Under the pieces are notes generated by a model, which did not search any database, was not told where the DNA came from, and was given only the letters and a program-made list of their open reading frames with translations. From NCBI GenBank assembly GCA_041563315.1, contig JBFFNE010000085.1:1-12291 (forward strand): DNA of 12,291 nucleotides. Direction: 5' to 3'. The position numbers were made by a program, and so were the translations under genes. The DNA comes from JBFEYJ01 sp041563315 (GTDB lineage: Bacteria; Pseudomonadota; Gammaproteobacteria; Thiohalomonadales; Thiohalomonadaceae). Position 1 is the stretch's first letter, and every line of letters begins with the position of its first letter. Below are positions 6,959 to 12,291 of the stretch, in pieces.

Positions 6959-8269
6959 ATGTCTTTTGGCTTTGATACGAATAACCCCTTTGAGACGGAT
7001 AATCCTTTTGGTGCAAATAATTCCTTTGCAGGCTTTGTACCACCAACCCCAGCGGATGGCTGTGTACAGTGCGCGGTTTGTCTCTCTACCTGCCCTACCT
7101 TCATCAAGAGCAAGGATCCGGAACAGTCACCTATGGGCCGCATCGGGCTGATGCGGGCACTGGATAATGGCAGCAGCGAGGACATGGCCCCGGAGAAACT
7201 GGAAAAGCTGGAGAGCTGCCTTGGCTGTTACAGCTGCGAGGCTATCTGCCCCTCCAGGGTCGACTTCGGCAAAATGTTGGATGAATCCCTGGCGCGCCTG
7301 AGTGAACAGCGGCCGATTCCGGCTACTACCCGCATGATGCTGTTCCTGGCCAGAAATAGAACAATGCTGAAGAAGCTGATGCAGGCAACCTGGCTCACTC
7401 AGATGATCGGACTGCGCGGCCTCTTGGCCAAGTTGAGCCTGTATAGGCTGATGGGCATGCAACGGGCCAATGCCCTGCTGGGCCGGATAGACTACCCCAC
7501 CGAGTTGCGGAACCACTTCCGTGGTCCGCATAACGACCAGCGCGTCGCCCTCTTCACCGGCTGTTTCAGCTCGGTGATGGAGCGGTCGGTGCAGCAGGCG
7601 GCCATTGATGTCTTCAATACCCTCGGCCTGGGGGTGACCCTGCCCGAGGGACAGGACTGTTGCGGCGCCTTGCATCGCCACAATGGGGATCTTGCAACCG
7701 CCGGGAAGCTGGCGCGTCAGAACATCAAGGCCTTCTCCTGTGAACAAGTCGATGCCATCGTTACCACCAGTAGCGGCTGCGGCGCCGGCCTCAAGGCCTA
7801 TGATAAATGGCTGGAGAATGAAGGACTCACGACACCGGTCATGGATGTGAGCCACTATCTTGCTACTGCCTTGAGACAGCGCAAGGTGGAATTCAACCAC
7901 CTGCCCTTGAAGGTAGCGCTGCATACTCCATGCACTCTGCGCCAGGGTGAGGGCCAGGAGGAGGCCGTGGTAGAGCTGTTGCAGAAGATCCCAGGGCTGG
8001 AGATCGTGCCGTTGTCGGGTGAGCCGCGTTGTTGCGGCGCCGGAGGCAGTCAGGTGCTGAGTCAACCGGAGATGGCCGATGCCCTACGCGACGATATGGT
8101 CGATGAGATCAGGGCGATGGGGGTCGATGTGCTAATCAGTTCCAATTTGGGGTGCGCCATGCATCTCAGGGCGGGGCTGACACAGGCAGGGAGCGATATT
8201 CCACTGCAGCACCCCGTGCAGCTCATCTCTCAAGCAATGCTCGTGGAATCCGTCAGCGTCAGGAGTTGA
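6959..8269 (+). CDS. GlcF-like (Fe-S)-binding oxidoreductase subunit (two 4Fe-4S clusters, two CCG domains)
   Basis: The product has 436 residues, close to glycolate dehydrogenase subunit GlcF (about 400). Residues 35-46 (C35, C38, C41, C45-P) and 87-98 (C87, C90, C93, C97-P) are two ferredoxin-type 4Fe-4S motifs. Two CCG (cysteine-rich) domains follow: GCF at 201 with C234-C235-G236 and GC at 273-274, then C325 with C358-C359-G360 and GC at 398-399. Such subunits pass electrons from an FAD-linked 2-hydroxyacid dehydrogenase (GlcD/GlcE type) to the quinone pool at the inner membrane. No FAD subunit is present here, so the substrate cannot be assigned; glycolate, D-lactate or heterodisulfide-reductase-like roles are possible. 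The N-terminus has an odd Asn-Pro-Phe repeat (TNNPFETDNPFGANNSF). The start is ATG 6959: an in-frame TAG lies just upstream, and the next ATG falls after the first cluster. Its ribosome-binding site is poor. Upstream lies a sigma-54 promoter. Confidence 0.92.
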   Translation: MSFGFDTNNPFETDNPFGANNSFAGFVPPTPADGCVQCAVCLSTCPTFIKSKDPEQSPMGRIGLMRALDNGSSEDMAPEKLEKLESCLGCYSCEAICPSRVDFGKMLDESLARLSEQRPIPATTRMMLFLARNRTMLKKLMQATWLTQMIGLRGLLAKLSLYRLMGMQRANALLGRIDYPTELRNHFRGPHNDQRVALFTGCFSSVMERSVQQAAIDVFNTLGLGVTLPEGQDCCGALHRHNGDLATAGKLARQNIKAFSCEQVDAIVTTSSGCGAGLKAYDKWLENEGLTTPVMDVSHYLATALRQRKVEFNHLPLKVALHTPCTLRQGEGQEEAVVELLQKIPGLEIVPLSGEPRCCGAGGSQVLSQPEMADALRDDMVDEIRAMGVDVLISSNLGCAMHLRAGLTQAGSDIPLQHPVQLISQAMLVESVSVRS

Positions 8270-8362
8270 TGGTTTGATTGCGCAGCGCCGAACGTCGTAA
8301 CCAGCCGACGCTGTCAGGCGTCAGGATGAATGCAACGAGAGTGAGCGATTTTGAGGCGTTTG
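8270..8362. other. Convergent gap with two mutually exclusive small hairpins
   Basis: CGTCG (8293-8297) can pair with CGACG (8306-8310), or GACGC (8307-8311) with GCGTC (8318-8322). The two share bases, so only one can form. No T tract follows. The region may simply end transcription between two convergent genes. Confidence 0.25.
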
Positions 8363-8671
8363 TTAAGCGCTATCATTAATTTTGTATCCACCCGTTAACC
8401 ATGCGGCAACCCCACCAAAAAATATTATAGGCAATAGCGCAAGGAGCTTAACCTTATTAGATGCAGTTTCGATTTTTAGAAAATTAAAAATTTCATCTAA
8501 ATAAGGAATGAGTGATAGCGTTATTATCATTGTCAACACAAATAAAATATACACAATGATATTCGCCTTTATAGGCGCGCTGCATTTGCTGCAATGAGTT
8601 TTAAAGGCATTAGTGCCACGCAGCCACTTAGTGAAGCTTATGGCCTGTTCGCTACATTTAGGGCATTTCAT
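8363..8671 (-). CDS. Small zinc-ribbon membrane protein of unknown function
   Basis: The product has 102 residues. The N-terminus carries two CxxC knuckles (C3/C6 and C27/C30) in MKCPKC...HCSKC, a zinc-ribbon layout that probably sits in the cytoplasm. Two hydrophobic segments follow: about 37-56 (IIVYILFVLTMIITLSLIP) and about 75-93 (KLLALLPIIFFGGVAAWL). The short loop between them is probably periplasmic. Similar small CxxC-plus-two-helix proteins are frequent in gammaproteobacteria, but I know no function for them. ATG at 8671 is preceded by AAGGA (8682-8686 on the complement). The gene is convergent with the GlcF-like gene and divergent from the TetR-LuxR locus. Confidence 0.75.
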   Translation of the reverse strand: MKCPKCSEQAISFTKWLRGTNAFKTHCSKCSAPIKANIIVYILFVLTMIITLSLIPYLDEIFNFLKIETASNKVKLLALLPIIFFGGVAAWLTGGYKINDSA

Positions 8672-8832
8672 GTTATTGACGTCCTTTTGCTTCGTCGTCG
8701 CAGTAGGCCTGACGCCCTCTGCACAGTCCAGGGACTTTGCTTTCCCCGCATCCTACCACGTCAAAGTGCAATATGAATTCAGAATACTGTTTACGTTTGG
8801 TTGGAAATATTGGGTGCCCTATATGGTTTGTG

Positions 8833-8845
8833 AGAGTATAACTCT
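8833..8845. promoter_or_regulatory. 13-bp perfect palindrome upstream of the TetR-type gene, candidate operator
   Basis: AGAGT-ATA-ACTCT is a perfect odd palindrome 41 bases before the probable ATG at 8887, in A/T-rich DNA (TATAACTCTGTATATATTT) that should contain the promoter. TetR-family genes are usually autoregulated from such sites. It is shorter than most TetR operators, and a chance origin is possible. Confidence 0.35.
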
Positions 8846-8886
8846 GTATATATTTGCTCAAGATCATATGCTGACGAGGTACAGTG

Positions 8887-9477
8887 ATGCCCTATAGCAA
8901 GGAACATAAAGCACAGAGCCGCGAACAGATTCTGCTCAGCGCCAGCAGGCTGTTTCCGCGCAAAGGATTCGATGCCGCCTCAGTTGATGAGCTGATGCGA
9001 ATGGCAGGACTTACCCGCGGAGCATTCTATAACCACTTCAGCAACATGGGGGAACTCTACGCCGAATCGATTCTCTACGCCTCAGCATGCAGCCCATTTA
9101 CTCATGAGAAAAACAGTGCTGCCAGTGACAGTGAGTTGTTTGTTAAAACAGTAGACAGTTATTTAAGTCGTGGCCATATCGACCACGCTGAATTACCCTG
9201 TCCCCTCACCTTTCTGGTGCCCGACATCCAGATGGATATTGATAAATATATTGATGCACTAACTGCTACAAATAGCATCAATGGGATAATGAATGTCGGT
9301 GTCGGGCTGGCAGAGTCGCTTGGCTGTGACTATTTTCTTTATGCAAGGATAGAGCAGGTCCCGATCTCCTCCCCCAAGGTGACGCTTGTTGGTAACTACC
9401 CGCCTAAGTGGATGCTGCGCTATCAGGAAAAAGAGTACGCAAAGAACGACCCGACCGTCTGGCATGTTACACATTAG
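8887..9477 (+). CDS. TetR helix-turn-helix half fused in frame to the start of a LuxR-type autoinducer-binding domain (truncated by a stop)
   Basis: The start is ATG 8887 (GAGG at 8876-8879, 7-base gap); GTG 8884 is possible but too close to that site. The product has 196 residues. Residues 1-62 are a typical TetR DNA-binding domain (KAQSREQILLSASRLFPRKG, then SVDELMRMAGLTRGAFYNHF at 32-51). Residues 63-115 look like the first helices of a TetR ligand domain (SYLSRGHIDHAELPCPL), but the usual remaining half (full length about 190) is missing. From Met116 (ATG at 9232) the sequence is a LuxR receptor from its normal N-terminus: MDIDKYIDALTATNSINGIM, then GCDYFLYARIEQ, NYPPKWMLRYQEKEYAKNDPTV with the conserved Trp, Tyr and Asp-Pro of acyl-homoserine-lactone pockets. 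A TAG at 9475-9477 stops it. The rest of LuxR follows immediately. A deletion joining neighbouring tetR and luxR genes is the likely origin (inference). Confidence 0.75.
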   Translation: MPYSKEHKAQSREQILLSASRLFPRKGFDAASVDELMRMAGLTRGAFYNHFSNMGELYAESILYASACSPFTHEKNSAASDSELFVKTVDSYLSRGHIDHAELPCPLTFLVPDIQMDIDKYIDALTATNSINGIMNVGVGLAESLGCDYFLYARIEQVPISSPKVTLVGNYPPKWMLRYQEKEYAKNDPTVWHVTH

Positions 9478-9976
9478 CTGATATCGCTCTACTGGTGTGA
9501 TCTCGGGATTGCCAATGCCTTGGAAGCGGATTTTTCCGGACGTGCGTGTCCATGGCATCGTTTCAGACGTGACCATTTCACTTCATACCGGCTGCGGTTG
9601 CACTGGAAGTATGACTTTTGTCTCTTCCCGTGACGATAAAGGTATCTATGTGGTTTTTCGCTCTGAGATCCCTCACCTCTTCCTGTTTGGCTACCACCTG
9701 CACGATACTGTAATGCGGCGTCTCGATGCCTCAAATCAGGCAAACGAGCGTGCACCGTTGTCAGAGCCTGAAAAAATATGCCTGCTGTGGGCGGCCGAGG
9801 GGAAAACCACCTGGGAGATAGGCAAGATATTATCGGTAAAGGAAAGGGGGGGTCTTATTTATCTTAACAACGCGGCCAAAAAGCTCGGCGCGATTAATCG
9901 CCAAAACGCCATTGCCATCGTGCTGAGGGAGATCCGGGCTAGCATTACCACCCTCCCTGACAAATTCAAATTCTAG
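9478..9976 (+). pseudogene. Remainder of the LuxR-type receptor: end of the ligand domain and degenerate LuxR helix-turn-helix
   Basis: Directly after the TAG the same frame reads LISLYWCDLGIANALEADF, the expected next part of a LuxR ligand domain including its conserved Trp. Within or next to the five T at 9531-9535 the frame shifts: the other frame continues DVRVHGIVSDVTISLHTGCG, then CTGSMTFVSSRDD. The DNA-binding domain follows: LSEPEKICLLWAAEGKTTWE, IGKILSVKERGG, LNNAAKKLGAINRQNA, ending with TAG at 9974-9976. From 9232 to 9976 there are 745 bases; removing one gives 248 codons, the normal LuxR length (247 residues). So the receptor is complete apart from one nonsense codon and one +1 base. 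The recognition helix is also altered: ERGGLIYL replaces the family's usual ERTVxxHL. A GTG at 9497 could start an open frame but has no ribosome-binding site. No luxI is visible, so it was a LuxR solo as seen here. Confidence 0.75.
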
Positions 9977-10255
9977 GCGTCTCGTTCTCTCTGCGAACTA
10001 GCAATAAACCAAACTAACATCAAGTGTTTGATCTGTCATTAGTCCGTGCCGAGGGAGGATGAGGTGTTGCCGTTTGCTTGAAAATGCAGTCATAACCCGC
10101 TGAAGGGCCTTCCAGGCTGGCGGGTACAAAACCACCCGAAAAGTGTGCAAGCCGCCATGGTATATGAACTGATTTTGTTCTCAACCCAACTGGAGTATCT
10201 AGGTCGCATTTAACGCAGCCATACATGACGGCAGCGAACAGAAAAGGACTAACCA
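9977..10255. other. Intergenic region, no gene recognised
   Basis: No convincing gene is present. The minus strand is open from 10256 to 10020 (78 codons), but its product matches nothing known and overlaps the ribosome-binding site of the lipoprotein gene. There is an imperfect hairpin, CCCGC (about 10098-10102) with GCGGG (about 10122-10126), and a short inverted repeat ATCAA-GTGT-TTGAT near 10019-10032. The promoter for the lipoprotein gene should lie here, but I could not assign one. Confidence 0.35.
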
Positions 10256-10414
10256 ATGAACGTGAAAGTAACGCTTAAATTCGTAACGCCACTTATTGCA
10301 GTGGCACTGCTGAGTGCCTGTAGCGGTGGTGGCGGAGGCGGCACCCCCGTTGACCCGCGCGCTCACCTGTACGGCGTCTACATGAACCCGATGACGGCGG
10401 AGAATGAAACCTAG
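10256..10414 (+). CDS. Very short or truncated lipoprotein
   Basis: ATG 10256 is preceded by AAGGA about ten bases upstream. The 52-residue product has a classic lipoprotein signal: MNVKVTLKFV, a hydrophobic stretch, then the lipobox L19-S20-A21-C22. A flexible SGGGGGG linker and PVDPRAHLYGVYMNPMTAEN follow, and TAG ends it at 10412-10414. Mature lipoproteins are normally much longer. The frame stays open beyond the TAG with coding-like residues (AVALGVRGQSNNSG), so a nonsense mutation or a truncating insertion is likely. The sequence just after, TTCGGGGTCAGAGTAAC (10430-10446), resembles from memory a motif that borders REP/IS200-type (RAYT) elements. Lipidation and export to the periplasmic face of a membrane are expected if it is expressed. 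Confidence 0.55.
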   Translation: MNVKVTLKFVTPLIAVALLSACSGGGGGGTPVDPRAHLYGVYMNPMTAENET

Positions 10415-10600
10415 GCTGTCGCCCTGGGTGTTCGGGGTCAGAGTAACAACTCAGGATTAGTGGCATTGGCCGAACTCCCCCCCTACTTTCTTTTGGATGT
10501 TTTTTCTGCCCCACCGGTAGATTCGTTCTTATCGTTCAGGTATCCCGCCCAGCGTTAAAGCTAGGCCAACAGTTAAAGCTGAGTGAGGAAAGCGGACGTT
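10415..10600. other. Degenerate intergenic stretch with direct repeat and homopolymer runs
   Basis: This segment follows the broken lipoprotein frame. It contains a run of seven C (10477-10483), a run of six T (10501-10506), and a direct repeat GTTAAAGCT at 10554-10562 and 10572-10580, 18 bp apart. No gene is visible. It may be decayed lipoprotein sequence or the scar of a small mobile element. Confidence 0.35.
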
Positions 10601-10633
10601 ATGGCTAACCGCGCAAAAAATACTGCGGTGCGG

Positions 10634-10639
10634 TATAAT
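10634..10639 (+). promoter_or_regulatory. Possible -10 element (TATAAT) for the methyltransferase gene
   Basis: A perfect TATAAT sits 37 bases upstream of ATG 10676, with transcription expected near 10646. The -35 position holds no good match, so it may depend on an activator or be fortuitous. If real, it favours 10676 as the start codon over ATG 10601 or GTG 10583. Confidence 0.3.
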
Positions 10640-10675
10640 GTCGCGTGGATTTACACAAATAATGGAAAAGAACAA

Positions 10676-11479
10676 ATGCTGCTTAAAAAAATCACTAACC
10701 CTAAATATGCGATTTATTCATGGGCAAAAAGATATATCAGAAAATATGAAGGATTTTCCTATAGGTTCGAAAAAAACGGTGAGAAGGTACTCATAAACCG
10801 CTTGCGTGATTTTGACATCAAAACCGTGTTTGATGTGGGCGCGAATGTTGGCGACTGGACAAGCATGGCGTTGGCCAATTTCCCAGATGCCGAGGTCCAC
10901 TCATTTGAACTTTCAAAAGAGACCTATAAAACATTGTCAAACAACGTGACCAACCAGCGCGCTGCACTCAATAATTTTGGTCTGTCTGATATGGAGTGTG
11001 ACATCACCTACAAGGATTATGGCGTCAACTCAGGGGTCAACACCATCCTGAGCTGTGCTGACTTTCATGACAAACGTATCAAATTCACTGAGAAAACAGG
11101 GCATTTAAAGACTGGTGATGCCTACTGCCAGGAGCATGGCGTTGACAGCATTGATCTGCTCAAGATTGATGTTGAAGGGGCCGAGCATTTGGTGCTTGCT
11201 GGATTTAAAAACATGCTTGAGAGGAAGCAGATCAAGGTCATCCAGTTTGAGTATGGCTATACACAAGGTGACGCACACTTTCTGATGAAGGACTTTTATC
11301 AACTATTCCATCAGCACGGCTACCTGGTCGGCCCATTAAAGCCCACCGGCGTTTTGTTTGGGGATTTCAACTACACCCTCAATGACTTTAATTCCGGTCC
11401 CAACTTTGTGGCCGTGGCACAGGACTATCACGGCATAGTTGAGGCCATCAAAGGCCGGCAGATACTCGGTTACCCGTGA
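10676..11479 (+). CDS. FkbM-family SAM-dependent methyltransferase
   Basis: From ATG 10676 the product has 267 residues. The methyltransferase core starts at about residue 48: VFDVGANVGDWT (51-62) is the SAM-binding glycine-rich loop, F77-E78 the acidic residue binding the ribose, and IDLLKIDVEGAEHLVLAGF (159-177) the signature of the FkbM group (Methyltransf_21). QFEYG follows. FkbM-like enzymes O-methylate sugars and other small hydroxylated groups; here the substrate is unknown. The N-terminal 47 residues are basic and aromatic (KYAIYSWAKRYIRKY). ATG 10601 (AGGAAA, 9-base gap) and GTG 10583 are in-frame alternatives adding 25 or 31 residues without family resemblance. The gene is visibly AT-richer than its GC-rich neighbours, as often seen for horizontally acquired glycan-modifying genes, and stands alone before a strong terminator. 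Confidence 0.88.
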   Translation: MLLKKITNPKYAIYSWAKRYIRKYEGFSYRFEKNGEKVLINRLRDFDIKTVFDVGANVGDWTSMALANFPDAEVHSFELSKETYKTLSNNVTNQRAALNNFGLSDMECDITYKDYGVNSGVNTILSCADFHDKRIKFTEKTGHLKTGDAYCQEHGVDSIDLLKIDVEGAEHLVLAGFKNMLERKQIKVIQFEYGYTQGDAHFLMKDFYQLFHQHGYLVGPLKPTGVLFGDFNYTLNDFNSGPNFVAVAQDYHGIVEAIKGRQILGYP

Positions 11480-11506
11480 AGAAAACCACAATACTCCACC
11501 ACAAAT

Positions 11507-11530
11507 AACCGGCTGGGCCGGTTTTTTGTT
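11507..11530 (+). terminator. Intrinsic terminator of the methyltransferase gene
   Basis: AACCGGC (11507-11513) pairs with GCCGGTT (11517-11523) around a 3-base loop TGG, and the six T at 11522-11527 followed by GTT give the expected T tract. It begins 28 bases after the stop codon. This is a textbook rho-independent terminator for rightward transcription. Confidence 0.88.
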
Positions 11531-11569
11531 TCCCCTCCTCGCAACAACAGACCCAATCAACCCGCACCT

Positions 11570-11595
11570 AAGTAATAAAGGGCTCTTAATGGCCC
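11570..11595 (-). terminator. Weak candidate terminator for leftward transcription
   Basis: On the minus strand GGGC (11595-11592) can pair with GCCC (11583-11580) around an 8-base loop, followed by TTTATTACTT. It lies just past the small peptide frame at 11611-11670 and downstream of the UbiA-type gene. The stem is only 4 bp, so support is limited. Confidence 0.3.
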
Positions 11596-11610
11596 CCGTT
11601 AATTCGTAAT

Positions 11611-11670
11611 CTATGCTGGATGGATATCGACACCTTTAACCGGATAGCGCCCGTCTTTCAGGAATGCCAT
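11611..11670 (-). CDS. Possible 19-residue peptide gene downstream of the prenyltransferase gene
   Basis: On the minus strand AAGGAGGAG (11684-11676) sits five bases before ATG 11670, a near-ideal ribosome-binding site. The frame encodes MAFLKDGRYPVKGVDIHPA and ends with TAG at 11613-11611. I do not recognise the peptide. It has no signal sequence or membrane segment. It starts 105 bases after the UbiA-type stop codon and could be on the same transcript; a weak leftward terminator follows at about 11570-11595. Alternatives are the surviving 5' end of a longer deleted gene, or a leader peptide. The strong start signal is the only evidence that it is translated. Confidence 0.35.
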   Translation of the reverse strand: MAFLKDGRYPVKGVDIHPA

Positions 11671-11775
11671 TGCCACTCCTCCTTGTTTTGTTTTATGAAT
11701 TAAACTATCCCATTTACGCTGCGATGAAATCGTTGACGGGAAATGGGAGGTTCGAAGCTTGCTCGGCTCCAGCAT

Positions 11776-12291
11776 TCAGCAAACACAAAGGTAATGAAAC
11801 GCAATGCCACAGAGGATCGCAATGCCGCTCCAAATCTGGTTGCGGTAGCTGCGCATCGGCCCTTCGGTGGGGTGGCTGAGCAGTAGCCAGAGCTGGTAAG
11901 GAATGAGCAGTGCGGTGACGATGAGGCCGAGGCCGAAGAAGACCCCGAGCTCCAGCTGGGTGCCGGCCAGCCACAGGCTGAAGATGGCGCCCAGCTGCAT
12001 GGCCATGATGAACGCCCAGCTGTTGTCGCCGAACAGCTGAGCCAGTGAGCGGATGCCGAGTTGCGCTTCCAGGTCGCGGCGCGGCAGGGCCTGCAGTGTG
12101 GCATGGGCGGTGGCCCAGAGCAGGGCGGCGGTAAACAGCAGCCAGGCGGCTTTGTCGGGTACGATGCCTTGCGCGGTGTAGGCCATCGGCACCAGCCCGG
12201 CGGTGCAGAGCCCGAGGTAGGGCTGGGTCAGCAGGGTGCGTGTTTTGATAAAGGGGTAGGCGGCGAAGAGCAGCGCCAATGGCAGGGCGTA
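11776..12291 (-). CDS. UbiA-family prenyltransferase, C-terminal part (runs off the window)
   Basis: The frame is open to the right edge, so only about 172 C-terminal residues of a protein usually near 290 are seen. YPFIKTRTLLTQPYLGL and VPMAYTAQG match the UbiA pattern YPFxKRxTxLPQ...PMAFxA of 4-hydroxybenzoate polyprenyltransferases, which join a polyprenyl chain to an aromatic ring in quinone synthesis at the inner membrane. Hydrophobic helices are visible (AWLLFTAALLWATA, FIMAMQLGAIFSLWLA, VFFGLGLIVTALLIPYQLWL, IWSGIAILCGIAFHYL). The second Asp-rich motif is altered: the canonical YDTxYAxxDRxDD reads HATLQALPRRDLE at about 12064-12105, losing most of its Asp residues, while the following LGIRSLAQLFGD is conserved. 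It may be a paralogue with changed or lost activity rather than the main UbiA. The first Asp motif lies outside the window. Confidence 0.8.
   Translation of the reverse strand, partial: YALPLALLFAAYPFIKTRTLLTQPYLGLCTAGLVPMAYTAQGIVPDKAAWLLFTAALLWATAHATLQALPRRDLEAQLGIRSLAQLFGDNSWAFIMAMQLGAIFSLWLAGTQLELGVFFGLGLIVTALLIPYQLWLLLSHPTEGPMRSYRNQIWSGIAILCGIAFHYLCVC

Noticed and set aside
7127..8065. Long open frame on the minus strand (about 312 codons)
   Set aside because: It lies entirely antisense to the GlcF-like gene, whose Cys motifs and domain order are unmistakable. The antisense product shows no recognisable domain.
8887..9976. A complete quorum-sensing circuit (luxI partner or lux box)
   Set aside because: No LuxI-like synthase frame is present, and I found no convincing ACCTGT-N8-ACAGGT-type box in the flanking DNA.
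10020..10256. Minus-strand open frame of 78 codons
   Set aside because: It has no start signal, an unrecognised product, and overlaps the lipoprotein ribosome-binding site. A real gene cannot be fully excluded.
1..12291. CRISPR array, tRNA, rRNA or complete insertion sequence
   Set aside because: No regularly spaced identical repeats, tRNA-like cloverleaf sequence or transposase was found. The only regular repeats are the protein-coding 168-bp blades of the FG-GAP gene.

Overview
The window looks like a chromosomal segment from a gammaproteobacterium. The evidence is a UbiA-type quinone prenyltransferase, a GlcF-type Fe-S protein, a Pseudomonas/Vibrio-style LuxR receptor, a near-consensus CRP box, and a sigma-54 promoter with an IHF site. 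By eye, base composition is mosaic: GC-rich secreted-protein genes at 3187-6537 and 6959-8269, moderate GC at 340-2268, and AT-rich intergenic DNA and methyltransferase gene. I cannot name the genus.

Layout. (i) 1-339 holds no recognisable gene, apart from a possible gene tail at the left edge and a 12-bp perfect inverted repeat (274-304) that probably ends the leftward gene. (ii) 340-2268 (-) encodes a secreted seven-bladed FG-GAP beta-propeller with ASH-like and CARDB-like C-terminal domains. (iii) 2269-3186 is a long AT-rich intergenic region with palindromes and a CRP-like box. (iv) 3187-6537 (+) is a two-gene operon of exported proteins: a cysteine-containing protein with a CARDB/DUF11-like C-terminus, then a second apparent seven-bladed propeller. 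A hairpin carrying a four-codon mini-ORF separates them, and an intrinsic terminator follows. (v) 6646-8269 has a palindrome, an IHF site and a sigma-54 promoter upstream of a stand-alone GlcF-like (Fe-S) oxidoreductase subunit. (vi) 8363-8671 (-) is a small zinc-ribbon membrane protein. (vii) 8887-9976 (+) is the most unusual locus. The DNA-binding half of a TetR regulator runs in frame into a complete LuxR-type quorum-sensing receptor, which is then broken by a stop codon and a one-base frameshift. (viii) 10256-10414 is a very short or truncated lipoprotein gene. (ix) 10676-11479 is an FkbM-family methyltransferase with a strong terminator. (x) 11611-11670 (-) is a possible 19-residue peptide gene with a near-ideal ribosome-binding site. 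(xi) 11776-12291 (-) is the C-terminal part of a UbiA-family prenyltransferase whose second Asp-rich motif is degenerate.

The genes do not form one pathway. Three encode exported repeat or Ig-like proteins, probably surface or periplasmic. The region from about 8.9 to 11.5 kb looks like accessory DNA undergoing decay and turnover. No complete novel system is proven. The best leads are the TetR-LuxR chimera, the sigma-54/IHF-controlled orphan GlcF gene, and the hairpin/mini-ORF between the two secreted-protein genes.
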